64,000 nucleotides of DNA from Hyphomonadaceae bacterium ML37. Lineage in GTDB: Bacteria > Pseudomonadota > Alphaproteobacteria > Caulobacterales > Maricaulaceae. Shown here piece by piece: positions 1-8,695 of the stretch. The stretch's first letter is position 1, and each line of letters opens with the position of its first letter. The stretch spans positions 2,728,396 through 2,792,395 of the forward strand of contig CP091241.1 of the NCBI GenBank assembly GCA_027627685.1, in the 5' to 3' direction. The translations under genes and the position numbers were made by a program. The notes under the pieces were generated by a model, which saw only the letters and a program-made list of their open reading frames with translations, ran no database searches and had not been told where the DNA came from.

Positions 1-99
1 GCCCGTGCCGCGGCAGGCGATCTCGGCGGGGCTGAAGTTCGGCCAGCGCCAGAGGCTGGCTGGCACGTCGCGCCAGTGTGCAAAGCAGGTCGTGGTCAT
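1..99 (-). CDS. Phage endolysin, peptidase M15-like (N-terminal part, cut by window edge)
   Basis: Only the first 33 codons are in the window. The ATG at 99 follows a GGAG ribosome site about 8 bases upstream. The visible peptide contains NFSPAEIACRGTG, which resembles the start of phage VanY/M15A-type D-Ala-D-Ala peptidases, where this segment leads into the zinc-binding fold. It lies at the downstream end of the minus-strand late genes, after a small membrane protein, which is where a lysis enzyme is expected. The catalytic residues lie outside the window, so the family call rests on the N-terminal motif and position. Confidence 0.6.
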   Translation of the reverse strand, partial: MTTTCFAHWRDVPASLWRWPNFSPAEIACRGTG

Positions 100-117
100 G
101 GATGATCTCCGGATATG

Positions 118-142
118 AAAAAGCCCGCCGTGAGGGCGGGCT
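118..142 (-). terminator. Rho-independent terminator
   Basis: An 8-bp GC-rich stem (122-129 with 135-142, 5-base loop) is followed on the minus strand by five T residues. It sits between the DUF6127-like gene and the endolysin gene, so it would end or attenuate late transcription before the lysin. Confidence 0.75.
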
Positions 143-170
143 GATGGGCGATGGCGTGGGCGTCAGCGGT

Positions 171-464
171 TCAGGAGCCGTTGCCGAACAGACCGAGCCT
201 GATGGCGATACCAGTCATCAGGGCGAGCAGCATGGCGGTGGTGATGATGCGCACGCTGGTCTGGACCGCGGTGCGGCTGGCCATCCGGAGCCCTGCGAGC
301 AGTGAGCGCAGATGGCGTATGTCCTCGGCAGCGTCCTGGCCGTCGAGACCGGCCTCACGCAGCGCCCGGCGCGCGCCGGTTTGCGCGGCGCGTTCGAGCA
401 GGCGTTCAAGATCGCCCGCCGTCATGGATTCCAGCCTTTCTGGCGGCTGCTCTGTATGGGTCAT
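171..464 (-). CDS. DUF6127-like small membrane protein
   Basis: A 97-residue protein with a charged helical N-terminal half (about 1-65) and a single hydrophobic segment (about 72-92) near the C-terminus, ending in a short glycine-rich tail. From memory this resembles the DUF6127 family found next to endolysin genes in alphaproteobacterial prophages. The arrangement (helix plus one membrane span, beside a lysin) would suit a holin or spanin-like accessory role, but no function is established. The gene follows the LamG-like protein on the same strand and precedes a terminator. Confidence 0.6.
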   Translation of the reverse strand: MTHTEQPPERLESMTAGDLERLLERAAQTGARRALREAGLDGQDAAEDIRHLRSLLAGLRMASRTAVQTSVRIITTAMLLALMTGIAIRLGLFGNGS

Positions 465-506
465 GTCATGTGCCCTGCTGTGCCGGGATGGATGGAGGCG
501 GCAGGC

Positions 507-1316
507 TTAGGCGATGGCGTAGCGCGCGATGAGCCAGTCCTCGATGGCGAAGGTCGCCGCGTCATCAAGCGTGCCTACATAGAAAAGGAACTCGTAGAGC
601 CGCCCGTGGAAGAGGCCGCCGGTGGACAAGCCGGTCGAGCGCAGGAACTGGGTGGAGGCGATGGCGGTGCTGACGATGTTGGAAGTCTGGGAGGCCGCCT
701 CCCAGAGCCCTGCCCGGTTCTGGCGCACCCAGAAACGCACATGGCCAGAGGATGTGGTTCCATCCGCATTGCGTCCCGCAGCCGCCATGATGAGCTGGGG
801 ACTGGCCACATTGCCGACGCGGATCTGGGACTTGATCCAGTGGATCTGGCCGCCTTCGGGATCGCGGAAGTGAAAGCCCATCTTGCCGCCGTTGGTGGCG
901 GGCGAGCCGAGGATCGCCGGGAACTGATCGAGCTCCCCCACGGCGTCCGTCACCACAAAGACCGTGAACGGATTGAAGCTGGAGAACCCGGAGGGCTGGG
1001 CGAACGCCAGATCCTCAAAATACTGCTCGAGGGCGCGGTCACACGCGATGTAGGGCCGTCCATTGAGCCCGCCCGTGCGATAGACGGGCCGGCGCGCCGG
1101 CGTGGTCTGGACTGCGTCCTCGGCTGAACCAAGATTTAGCCAGCGGGCAACCGGGTCGCCATCGCTGGCGGGCGAGCCCTCATCATCGCTCGCGGCGCCT
1201 TCACTGGCGCTGAACCGGTAGAGGAGGTTCGTGGTCCAGACGAAGGGCGGTTCGGGCGGGAGCGGCGGGGCCGCCATCGCCCCGGACGAGAACAGCGATG
1301 TGAACAGGAGCGTCAT
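507..1316 (-). CDS. Phage appendage protein with LamG/concanavalin-like fold
   Basis: This 269-residue protein ends in a stretch typical of concanavalin-like domains (FHGRLYEFLFYVGTLDD, then AIEDWLIARYAI). Its start overlaps the stop of the preceding gene as ATGA, so the two are translationally coupled. The N-terminus is mildly hydrophobic with a possible AMA cleavage site, but it lies in a tail operon, so a virion fibre or decoration role is more likely than secretion. The lectin-like fold suggests surface or polysaccharide binding; that role is inferred from fold and position. Confidence 0.55.
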   Translation of the reverse strand: MTLLFTSLFSSGAMAAPPLPPEPPFVWTTNLLYRFSASEGAASDDEGSPASDGDPVARWLNLGSAEDAVQTTPARRPVYRTGGLNGRPYIACDRALEQYFEDLAFAQPSGFSSFNPFTVFVVTDAVGELDQFPAILGSPATNGGKMGFHFRDPEGGQIHWIKSQIRVGNVASPQLIMAAAGRNADGTTSSGHVRFWVRQNRAGLWEAASQTSNIVSTAIASTQFLRSTGLSTGGLFHGRLYEFLFYVGTLDDAATFAIEDWLIARYAIA

Positions 1317-2035
1317 GGGATGCGCCTCGCTGCGATGGTCAGGGATATCCCTGCGATCGACCCATCCGCGGCGGCGGGCGCCAGGAAGCGGATGATGTCG
1401 CCGGGTGCGATCGTGACGGGCGCGCCGCCGGCGGTGGAGAGATCCACGCTGGCGTCCGGGTTGATCGTCACGGAGCCGACGGCGGTTCCATTGCGGGTCA
1501 CGGTAATCTCGAACGCGTCATCGGGCGGCATGTCTACATGGGCGAGCGAGCCTGCCAGCAAGGCCGGGATGACAAGCGCGCGGGTCATGACCACCTTGCC
1601 CAGCACAGCGCCCGCCGCAGGTGTCTCATTGGCCACCATCCCGAAATCATAGACCGGCGCCCCGGAGCCAGCGCGGAACAGGCCGTTGGCTGAGCCATCA
1701 CAGATCAGCACGGCGCTTTCGCCCGGAACCAGCAGGACGCTTGCTGTCCCGCGCTGCACAGTGAGCGCATGCACCGCGTCCGTGTTCAGAACCGCGAACA
1801 CCCGGCGCAGCGCAGGCACGGTGATCGTGGCTGGCCCTGACAGCGCCCCGTCTGGGCGCAGCGCCATGGCAGAGCGAAACTGCGCGGCGGTGAGCGTCAG
1901 CGCGCCGGTCGACAGATCGAGCGCCAGCGTGTCAGTCAGGGCGCGATCAAGAGCGTCGATGGCGTCATTGATCGTGACCTCCTTCTGGTTCTGGGCGGCC
2001 GCCACATGGGTCACGGCGAGGTTCGGGCTCGGCAT
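1313..2035 (-). CDS. DUF2793-like tail fibre/appendage protein
   Basis: The start is set at 2035, 13 bases after the stop of the large tail gene; the reading frame stays open further upstream but would run into that gene. The N-terminal segment (NLAVTHVAAAQNQKEVTIND) resembles the short repeat-like start of DUF2793 phage proteins, which attach distal appendages. The rest (about 240 residues) is rich in Ala, Thr and Val with beta-strand character. It lies between the host-specificity protein and the LamG-like protein, consistent with a receptor-binding tip complex. DUF2793 assignment is from the N-terminal motif only. Confidence 0.55.
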   Translation of the reverse strand: MPSPNLAVTHVAAAQNQKEVTINDAIDALDRALTDTLALDLSTGALTLTAAQFRSAMALRPDGALSGPATITVPALRRVFAVLNTDAVHALTVQRGTASVLLVPGESAVLICDGSANGLFRAGSGAPVYDFGMVANETPAAGAVLGKVVMTRALVIPALLAGSLAHVDMPPDDAFEITVTRNGTAVGSVTINPDASVDLSTAGGAPVTIAPGDIIRFLAPAAADGSIAGISLTIAARRIP

Positions 2036-2048
2036 CAGGAGATCTCCG

Positions 2049-5000
2049 CTATTCAATGTCCAATGTGACGGCGCGCGCGAAACTACGCCCCGCAACGGCG
2101 CTCAGCTGGTAAACGGCGACAGACAGAACGGCTGGCGCCGCGCCGAAATCGGCCAGGATGTCGGCATGGGCATAGACAACGCTCGGGCTCGAAGCCGTCA
2201 GCGTGCGTTTCACCGCGCCGCCGGGAGCATCCAGGATATCGACCTCATAGGCCTCGCTCGCCTCGCCGAGCGGGACGAGCCCGGTCCCGTCCTTCAGCTC
2301 GCCGCCAATGCGCGTGCGACGGATCCAGCTGAGCGTGATGTCTGCCGGGCTGCCGCTCTTCACCGCGCGCACGTCCCACGGTGCATAGGGCTTGAGGTCT
2401 CGGCCCGTCTGGCTCTGGACCAGCGTCTCGGCGTCCTCGAACAGCGTGCCGAACCCCACCGCGCGCCAGGACCGCACAAGGCCCAGATCGCCAAGTGCGG
2501 CAACCAGCGTCTCGATATCGTCGGGGTCGAGCAGGACAAAGAGCTCCCCGGCCGCATGGCCCTCAACAAACACGTCGGTGCCGCGCCGCCCGCGCAGGAG
2601 GCCGGTGAGCGTGTAGGACCCATCCGGGTTCAGGGTGACATCGCGGAACTGGATGATTTCCGGCCCGCCATTGGCTTTGAGCAACAGGGCGCCATTGGCG
2701 CCATTGACCAGAGCCTCCTGCGTGACGCTTTCGAGCCGCTCGCCGCCTGTGGTCATGAACACCTGCAGGGCGTTGTCTTCATCGGTGCAGAACGCCGATC
2801 GCGGACTGCCGAGGGCATTGGCCGCAGCGCCCCAGGCCGCCTCGCTCAACGCCCGCCCGGCCTGCGCCCATGCGGAACCGTCCGCGCTGGCATAGAGCGC
2901 AGCGCCGGGCCAGCCCGGACCGCCGAACCCGCCCATCAGATAATAGACCCGCGAGCCGGCCCCGCCGGCGTCATCCACATCACGCAGGAGCGGCAGATCA
3001 GGCAGGATAAGGCGCGTGGCGGCGTCAGCGCCGATCGTCTGGACAGGGGCGCCCGAGCCGCCATCGGCGATGACCGAGGACACATAGCTGGCGGCGTCCT
3101 GCGAGACGCCCTTCATCGCCAGAGTAAAATCTGCGCCCACATCGATCCGCGCAATCCGTATACGGAAGATGGAGCCCGAAGCGAGCACCACATCCACGAC
3201 GTCAGTGGGATCAAGCCGCAGCCAGTCGGGCGCCAGCTCAGCCTCGCAGGCGCTGCGTTCGACCCATGCGCTGAAGAGCGTCCTGGCGGCGATACGCTTG
3301 GCGGTCGTGGCGTCGATCGCGAGCGCCAGCTCGAGGCTTGTCTGGTTGCGCGAGTGCATGGCGGCCAGCGGCAGGGAGGCGCGCTTCTCGCTCTGCACGC
3401 CCTGAGCATAGTCGCGATCGCGGTCCATATAGGCGACCGACACGCGCTCTGGCAGCTCGACCTCCTGGGTGCGCCGCTCGCGCCAGCTCTCCCCCGTGCG
3501 GGTATCGAGCGCCAGGAGGTGGTGAGCCTCGATCGCGGCGACCGGCGCGCGCCCCCGGGTGCGAAAGCGCAGCGTGTCATCGCTCTCGGCAGCGTCGAAG
3601 AAGAAGGCCTGCGCCAGCGGCTCTATGGCACCGCGCACGCTGGTCTGGCGCGCGATCACATAACCGGGCACGGACATGGTGAGCTCGCCCACATCGATGT
3701 CAGCCAGCCCCAGCCCTGCGCGCGCGCACAGATCGGCGACGATGGAGGAGAGCGCCTCTCCCTCTCCGCCGCCGCGATTGAGGAAGAGGCGCGCCCAGCC
3801 ATTGCTGGCGCGCACCAGAAGCGTGTCGGTGACCGCGTCATAGACCTGCGCGCCGAGCTCGCTGACCTGCGACGGCCAGATCTCGTCGAGCACGAGTTCG
3901 CCTGTGGCCGTGTCGAGCTGGGTGACGCGCGCCGAGCGCATCAGCGTCCAGCGCTGGCCCCGCAGGCGGGCCTGAGCGAAAAACGAGCCGTCCTGATTGA
4001 TCTCGACGGGGACAGCGGTCTTCCAGACGATCCCCGCATCGGCGCGCCACTTGACCACGTAGATCGTCCCGGCAGAACCGGCGTTCGACATGCGGACCTG
4101 GAAGATGACGCTGTCGTCGGTGGCGTCATAGCTCAGCGCGCCGGCGCTCGTAAAAAACCCCGTCGCGCCTGGCTCGATATCACTGGCGCTGAAGTTGGCC
4201 ATTTTCTCGAAGGTCACGCCGAGTGTCTGGCCGGTCAGAGCGTCATGGCGCGCCAGCGCCGAGACCTGCAGGCGGTAAAGGCCGATGCTCTCATGATCGC
4301 CGCTGGTGGCGCTGGCGAGGATCCAGCCCTGGCCGAAACCTTGCGCGACCAGACCGCCCACCACGCCGCACACACGCGGCTCATCCACGCTCTCCCCTGC
4401 GCCCCAGACATAGCTCATCGTGTCGGCGCGCAGGAGGCCCACATCATCAAAGAGCCCGCCCGTCAGAAGGAAGTCGGACCGCCCTGACGCGCCATAGGCC
4501 GAGATCATCGCCATCCACCGCACCGCCGCAAAGCTGGTGGTGGTGTTGGAGAGCCCGGTTCCCCCGGAGCCAAACCGGGCCACCTCCTTTAGCGCATTGG
4601 GCTCGATGCGAAGGATCGGCCGGGTATTGCCCGAGCCGACGGTCAGATAGAGATGGCCATCCTCGCCGCAGAACAGTGTGGAGGGCGAACCGGCAGGCTC
4701 GGTGCTGGCGATATCGGCCATGCGTGCCTGGCGGTCCTCGGCCATAGTGCGCAGACTGAACCGGCGCACGCCCGCCTCCAGCGGGTCCAGGCTGGTGGTC
4801 AGGAAATAGCCATGCCCGCGCCGCCAGTCGACAGCGAGCTCGCCGGTCTGGTAACCGTCAAGGACGCCGCCTTCACCGCCCGTGATGAAGTCGATCAGCT
4901 GCCAGGGCTTCTGGTCTGCGCGCCTGTACGTGATCTCGGCGGTGATGTTGGGGATGCGGTTGCCGAAATCGGCCAGCGCCAGATCCTCGAACACGATGAC

Positions 5001-5552
5001 GCACAGCCCGCGATGGGCGGGCGCGCGGCCCTGACCCACATGGGCCTCGATCAGGGGATCGGGCAGCTGGGTCTCGCCGCCGCCATGGAAACGAAAGCGC
5101 AGGCTCGCTCTGGCGACATCCGGGCCTGATCCCGTCTTGTCGTAGATCAGCTTGCCATCGGCCCAGAGGCGCAGCACGTCCGCAGCCGGGCCCTCGCCAA
5201 AGCTCAGCGCGAACGAAGCGAAATACGCGTAGCTCACGGAGGTCTGGGTCGCGGTGGCCGCGCCCTTGCCGCCAGATCGCGCGCGCGTGACGTTCTGCTG
5301 CTCACGGATCCCGGACGACCAGATCATGTTGCCGGCCATGCGCACCGTGCCGTAACCGATCGGGATCGCTGCGCCATAGGCCGAGGACGAGACCGTCAGA
5401 TCGCCAAGGCGCGGGCCTTCGGTGGTGATGTTCTGGCCTCTGGCCGGAAACAGCAGGCTGCCAATGGCCGAGCCTGCAAGCCAGCCTGCCTGCCAGCCAA
5501 GACCGACAGCGGAGCCGAGCGCGGCGCCGCCTGCTGCAACGAGAATGGCCAT
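2049..5552 (-). CDS. Large host-specificity / baseplate hub tail protein (GTA gp15/lambda J-like)
   Basis: The 1167-residue protein starts with a small hydrophobic Gly/Ala stretch and then PIGYGTVRMAGNMIW, a pattern seen at the N-terminus of RcGTA-type host-specificity proteins. The C-terminal third holds a Phage-tail_3-like region (GPEIIQFRDVTLNPDG, LTGLLRGRRGTD). The gene comes immediately after the NlpC/P60 locus, the standard order DUF2460-DUF2163-NlpC-hub of this tail type. The protein would form the tail tip and contact the host envelope. The middle of the protein (about 200-640) is beta-rich and less conserved, as expected for a receptor-binding part. It is shorter than typical GTA hubs, and I see no clear TIM-barrel lysozyme region. 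Confidence 0.8.
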   Translation of the reverse strand: MAILVAAGGAALGSAVGLGWQAGWLAGSAIGSLLFPARGQNITTEGPRLGDLTVSSSAYGAAIPIGYGTVRMAGNMIWSSGIREQQNVTRARSGGKGAATATQTSVSYAYFASFALSFGEGPAADVLRLWADGKLIYDKTGSGPDVARASLRFRFHGGGETQLPDPLIEAHVGQGRAPAHRGLCVIVFEDLALADFGNRIPNITAEITYRRADQKPWQLIDFITGGEGGVLDGYQTGELAVDWRRGHGYFLTTSLDPLEAGVRRFSLRTMAEDRQARMADIASTEPAGSPSTLFCGEDGHLYLTVGSGNTRPILRIEPNALKEVARFGSGGTGLSNTTTSFAAVRWMAMISAYGASGRSDFLLTGGLFDDVGLLRADTMSYVWGAGESVDEPRVCGVVGGLVAQGFGQGWILASATSGDHESIGLYRLQVSALARHDALTGQTLGVTFEKMANFSASDIEPGATGFFTSAGALSYDATDDSVIFQVRMSNAGSAGTIYVVKWRADAGIVWKTAVPVEINQDGSFFAQARLRGQRWTLMRSARVTQLDTATGELVLDEIWPSQVSELGAQVYDAVTDTLLVRASNGWARLFLNRGGGEGEALSSIVADLCARAGLGLADIDVGELTMSVPGYVIARQTSVRGAIEPLAQAFFFDAAESDDTLRFRTRGRAPVAAIEAHHLLALDTRTGESWRERRTQEVELPERVSVAYMDRDRDYAQGVQSEKRASLPLAAMHSRNQTSLELALAIDATTAKRIAARTLFSAWVERSACEAELAPDWLRLDPTDVVDVVLASGSIFRIRIARIDVGADFTLAMKGVSQDAASYVSSVIADGGSGAPVQTIGADAATRLILPDLPLLRDVDDAGGAGSRVYYLMGGFGGPGWPGAALYASADGSAWAQAGRALSEAAWGAAANALGSPRSAFCTDEDNALQVFMTTGGERLESVTQEALVNGANGALLLKANGGPEIIQFRDVTLNPDGSYTLTGLLRGRRGTDVFVEGHAAGELFVLLDPDDIETLVAALGDLGLVRSWRAVGFGTLFEDAETLVQSQTGRDLKPYAPWDVRAVKSGSPADITLSWIRRTRIGGELKDGTGLVPLGEASEAYEVDILDAPGGAVKRTLTASSPSVVYAHADILADFGAAPAVLSVAVYQLSAVAGRSFARAVTLDIE

Positions 5553-5555
5553 GGA

Positions 5556-5699
5556 TCAGCCTCGGGTGGAGCGGAACCTGAACGCGAACCTGACCCTTGC
5601 CGGCCATTCACCCGCATAGGGCTCCTCGATCACCTTGCGGCGCGTGGCATGGGCGTGGAGGAGATGGGGATGGCCGAGCCGTTCAGTGAGCTGAGAGGC
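5556..5699 (-). pseudogene. Detached 3' end of a second NlpC/P60 gene
   Basis: The minus-strand frame ending at 5556 encodes LTERLGHPHLLHAHATRRKV and continues to RFAFRFRSTRG, nearly the same as the last 40 residues of the intact NlpC/P60 protein (7376-7813). It has no start codon, catalytic Cys or upstream domain: an in-frame TAG lies just upstream. Its stop lies 4 bases from the ATG of the large tail gene, so it is likely the original 3' end of the NlpC gene, cut off when the flagellin-like cassette arrived. Start position is approximate. Confidence 0.8.
5578..5680. repeat. Copy A of 103-bp direct repeat (NlpC/P60 3' end)
   Basis: This segment matches 7386-7488 in the same orientation over 103 bases with about 8 differences by eye, mostly synonymous-looking changes in the NlpC frame. 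The two copies bracket the flagellin-like gene. Confidence 0.85.
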
Positions 5700-5709
5700 C
5701 GGCTAGAGG

Positions 5710-7245
5710 TCAAAGACTCAACCGTCCCGGCGTGAACCCGCCGATATTGATGGAGTCGAAAAGAGCCAGGCTGTTTGACAGGAGGCCGATCTGGGCGCTC
5801 ATGATGCCGGTCTGTGTCTGCATCATCGCCTGTGCAAGCTGGATGCGGACGTCTGCGGCCGCTTGGACGGCGCCCACCCGGTCAATGTCGCGATCAACCA
5901 GCCGCGCCACGCCTGCATCGATGATGTCGGTCATGCGCTGCTGCATACTCATTTTGGCCGCGATGGAGCGCGATGCGCTGCCATATTGCTGTGCGACCTG
6001 GCGGACATTGCCCAGCGACTGATCAAGGGCCGACATCTTTGAGCCCCAGTCCGCCGTGGTGATCTCGGGGCGCCAGTTATGCACGCCCCGCTTCATGGCG
6101 CTTGTCGCCTGCGCCACTTCCTGCCCAGATAGAACCCGATCCCAAAGAGCCAGATCACTATATCGGCCTTCATTGATCCTTATTTTACCAGCGCTAAGAA
6201 GCGGGCTATTATCTGTGAAGCTACCGACGAGTTTACCGTCGTGATACAGCCTTATATCGCCGACGTTATTGGCTTGATTGATGCCTTCCGTAACAGTTAT
6301 ATTCGACCACTCTCCAGGTTTTAAATATATTTGAGTTCCTATTGGACCAATTCCGTATCTGATGAATATTTTTCCATCACTTTTATTCATGTCGAAACGA
6401 ATTCTAATACCACCACTTTCATTTACATTCACATGGTAATTAAACAATTCCAACACGCCCTGAGAACCATCAATATCATTGGTGTCGACCATAACGTTAA
6501 AGGAAATCGTCCTATCTCGAAAAAATGGTATTTCACCCACCGTTGTCACACGTGTGGACCCTTGTGTATTGATACTCTGGTCAGCGTCTGGACCGTTGGA
6601 GCCATACAGGTCTCCGCTTACGAATTCAGCGGAGAATAGCGCTGCGCCAAGCCCCCCCGTCCAGGCAAGATTGGCAAGCGATCCCTCGAACGCAAAGGCC
6701 CCGCGCAGGCTTTCAACCGCCGGCGGGACCAACATGTCCAAACTTCCGGTGACGCCGTAGGGCCCCGGGCGCAGATCTGCAGCGGCCAGATTCGTCGCGC
6801 CTGGCAGGATGACATCGCCTGACTGGCTGGCCGCTTGCGGGTTGAGGAGATTGCGCCCGCCGAATGTCGCCATTTCGGTGATCTGGTTGATGCGCGGGAT
6901 GAGCGCGCCATACTCCTGTGCCAGCTTGGCGCGATGATCTTCTGGCAGGCTTGCGTCCTGCAGGCGCGCCGACAGCGCCCTCATCTCCATGAGCGTGTCC
7001 TCGATGGCCTCCACGGCGGCAAGGGTTACGTTGACGAGCCCATCGGCCCGTTCCAGCGCACGGATCTGGTTGAGATGGTTGAGGCGCTGGCTGAGCGCAT
7101 TGGTCACCTGGATGGCCGAAACGGCATCCATGGACCTGGCCGGGCGCTGGCCATGGGACGTCGCGCTCGCAACCGCCGACGATTGCGAGGCTTGTGCACT
7201 CGACACGGCACCTTGAGGCGCGGCATAGGCCGACACCGATGTCAT
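5710..7245 (-). CDS. Flagellin-like protein with inserted LamG domain (prophage cassette)
   Basis: The 511-residue protein has a flagellin-type N-terminal helical region (about 38-135, with VNVTLAAVEAIEDTLMEMRA, then INQITEMATFGGRNLL) and a flagellin-type C-terminal region (about 400-500, with IIDAGVARLVDRDIDRV and QIGLLSNSLALF). Between them, at about 235-385, is a LamG/concanavalin-like domain (GDIRLYHDGKLVGSF, YSDLALWDRVLSGQEVAQ). That middle part (about 6120-6660) is clearly AT-richer than the flanks. A GGGAG ribosome site precedes the ATG. The gene splits the usual NlpC-to-hub junction of the tail operon and is flanked by the 103-bp repeat. Flagellins assemble through these terminal helices, so a filament or tail-surface display of the LamG lectin is possible. 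Whether it is a virion part, a host flagellar subunit or a decoy is unknown. Confidence 0.8.
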   Translation of the reverse strand: MTSVSAYAAPQGAVSSAQASQSSAVASATSHGQRPARSMDAVSAIQVTNALSQRLNHLNQIRALERADGLVNVTLAAVEAIEDTLMEMRALSARLQDASLPEDHRAKLAQEYGALIPRINQITEMATFGGRNLLNPQAASQSGDVILPGATNLAAADLRPGPYGVTGSLDMLVPPAVESLRGAFAFEGSLANLAWTGGLGAALFSAEFVSGDLYGSNGPDADQSINTQGSTRVTTVGEIPFFRDRTISFNVMVDTNDIDGSQGVLELFNYHVNVNESGGIRIRFDMNKSDGKIFIRYGIGPIGTQIYLKPGEWSNITVTEGINQANNVGDIRLYHDGKLVGSFTDNSPLLSAGKIRINEGRYSDLALWDRVLSGQEVAQATSAMKRGVHNWRPEITTADWGSKMSALDQSLGNVRQVAQQYGSASRSIAAKMSMQQRMTDIIDAGVARLVDRDIDRVGAVQAAADVRIQLAQAMMQTQTGIMSAQIGLLSNSLALFDSINIGGFTPGRLSL

Positions 7246-7375
7246 GACCGCTCCCTTCTAGAGCCATTTCACCAAGGCGCACTCATTTTAAATTGCGGTA
7301 TTTACCAGCACTTTCTGAATCCAAAGTGAATCGAAATTTTCTCCACTACTGGAAATAGCGCGCGCATCCCACCCA

Positions 7376-7813
7376 TCAATCGAATCTGAACGCGAACCTC
7401 ACCCTGGCCAGCCATTCGCCGGCATAGGGCTCCTCGATCACTTTGCGGCGCGTCGCATGGGCGTGGAGGAGATGGGGATGGCCGAGCCACTCGGTCAGGA
7501 AGCCGCAATGGCAGGGATAGGCGTGATCAGCAAAGACGAGCACGTCGCCGGGCCGGGCGTCGGGGATCGCGACGGCGTCCATGTTGTCCCGGAAATGCGC
7601 TACGAACCCTTGCCCCTGCGCGCGGCGGCCATAACCGGTGGCGTCATAGTCAGAGAGATCAAGCGCATGGGCGACACACACCACCAGCCCCACGCAATCG
7701 ATCCCCGCCCGTGTGCGCCCCTGATGGCGCCAGGGTACGCCCAGCCAGCCGCGCGCCTCGGCGACTATCGCCTCGGGTGTGACGGTCTTGGACGTGATGG
7801 CCTCAGCGGGCAT
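7376..7813 (-). CDS. NlpC/P60-family tail peptidase
   Basis: The 145-residue protein has the NlpC/P60 catalytic cysteine in GIDCVGLV (Cys40) and a His in the CHCGFLTE segment (about 102), followed by a conserved ATRRKVIEEPYAGEW tail. In RcGTA-like tails this peptidase (gp14-like) sits between DUF2163 and the hub and is thought to cut peptidoglycan during DNA entry. Its start overlaps the end of DUF2163 by 11 bases. The 3' end differs slightly from the detached copy at 5556 (ending RFAFRFD), as if it was rebuilt when the neighbouring cassette inserted. Confidence 0.85.
   Translation of the reverse strand: MPAEAITSKTVTPEAIVAEARGWLGVPWRHQGRTRAGIDCVGLVVCVAHALDLSDYDATGYGRRAQGQGFVAHFRDNMDAVAIPDARPGDVLVFADHAYPCHCGFLTEWLGHPHLLHAHATRRKVIEEPYAGEWLARVRFAFRFD
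7386..7488. repeat. Copy B of 103-bp direct repeat (NlpC/P60 3' end)
   Basis: This partner of 5578-5680 lies in the same orientation inside the intact NlpC/P60 gene. Between the copies lie the flagellin-like gene and its AT-rich upstream region. Confidence 0.85.
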
Positions 7814-8666
7814 CGGGATAGCTCATCATTGCGTCCTGCCCGGGCACGTAGGGCTCGCCGCGGAAGTTGAGGACGTTGGCGAAGCGGGTGATGCAGGTAT
7901 CGAGGCGCTTGTCGCAGCCGGGGTGGATGGCGAACGCGTCGCCAGCCTCTATGGCGTACGGCATGGGCAGGAAGAGCTCGATCTCGCCGCTCGCCTGGTT
8001 CCAGGCCTTCACCTCGATGGAGCGACCGGCATTTGAGCCGGTCTGCCAGGTGAGAACCCCGCCCGCAAACCAGCCATCCACGGCGTCCGGCGCGTCCACA
8101 TCAGCGGTGAACTGCGCGCGCGAGGTGACGGCGAGCACGGTTCCAGGCCGGGTCCAGGCCGGGTCGGTGATCGCCACCTTGCAGCGATGGTCGCCAAGGT
8201 CTGCGCGGCATTCGGGGCTGTAGAGCTCGCCAATGCGCTGGGAGAGCGCCTGGCTCAGCCCACGCAACTCGGTGCGGAACACGCCCTGTTCGCTCAGCAC
8301 CACCTCGCCGAACCAGCCCCGGCGCATGCGAAGGGCGCCCATGGATGGATCGGCCCAGTTGATGAGGAAGATGCGCGCCTCGGCCTGATCAAACAGACCC
8401 GCGCGCAGTTCCTCCTCGGTAATTGCCTCGTCATCGAACACGCCTTCCACATCGAGATTGTCGACGCTGAGGCTTGCATCATTGGAGATGGCCGTACGCG
8501 AATAGCCAGAACTTGCCTTGTAAGTCTCACCTTCGAAGGGCAGATCGCGGTCATGGTCGGTGAAGAAGAACTCGCGGCCATCCACGCGCGTGATGCGCCA
8601 GCAGGTGGCAAGCGTGGTGACAGGCCCTGCCAGGTGGGCGGCGAGCGCAGGTGAGGTGGACTTCAT
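7803..8666 (-). CDS. DUF2163 phage tail protein (GTA gp13-like)
   Basis: I place the start at 8666 (MKSTSPALAAHLAG), giving 287 residues; the frame stays open further upstream but would run into the opposite-strand antitoxin gene. Family signs are FFTDHDRDLPFEG near the N-terminus, the Cys pair in YSPECRADLGDHRCKV and the C-terminal PGCDKRLDTCITRFANVLNFRGEPYVPG. The cysteine-rich end resembles RcGTA gp13, which binds an iron-sulfur cluster and holds the distal tail and hub together. It lies between DUF2460 (across the FitAB cassette) and NlpC/P60. The ribosome site is weak, so the start is uncertain. Confidence 0.85.
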   Translation of the reverse strand: MKSTSPALAAHLAGPVTTLATCWRITRVDGREFFFTDHDRDLPFEGETYKASSGYSRTAISNDASLSVDNLDVEGVFDDEAITEEELRAGLFDQAEARIFLINWADPSMGALRMRRGWFGEVVLSEQGVFRTELRGLSQALSQRIGELYSPECRADLGDHRCKVAITDPAWTRPGTVLAVTSRAQFTADVDAPDAVDGWFAGGVLTWQTGSNAGRSIEVKAWNQASGEIELFLPMPYAIEAGDAFAIHPGCDKRLDTCITRFANVLNFRGEPYVPGQDAMMSYPDAR

Positions 8667-8695
8667 GGGAGAACCCGTGCGTTTCGTGGGAGCCC

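Noticed and set aside
1686-4487. Long plus-strand open frame of 933 codons opposite the hub gene
   Set aside because: It is a GC-driven mirror frame of the hub gene; composition is Arg/Ala/Gly-rich with no domain and no ribosome site.
7246-7375. Sigma-54 or sigma-28 promoter for the flagellin-like gene
   Set aside because: GG-GC pairs exist but with spacing of 8 or 11 instead of 10; no sigma-28 boxes. The AT-rich region may hold another promoter.
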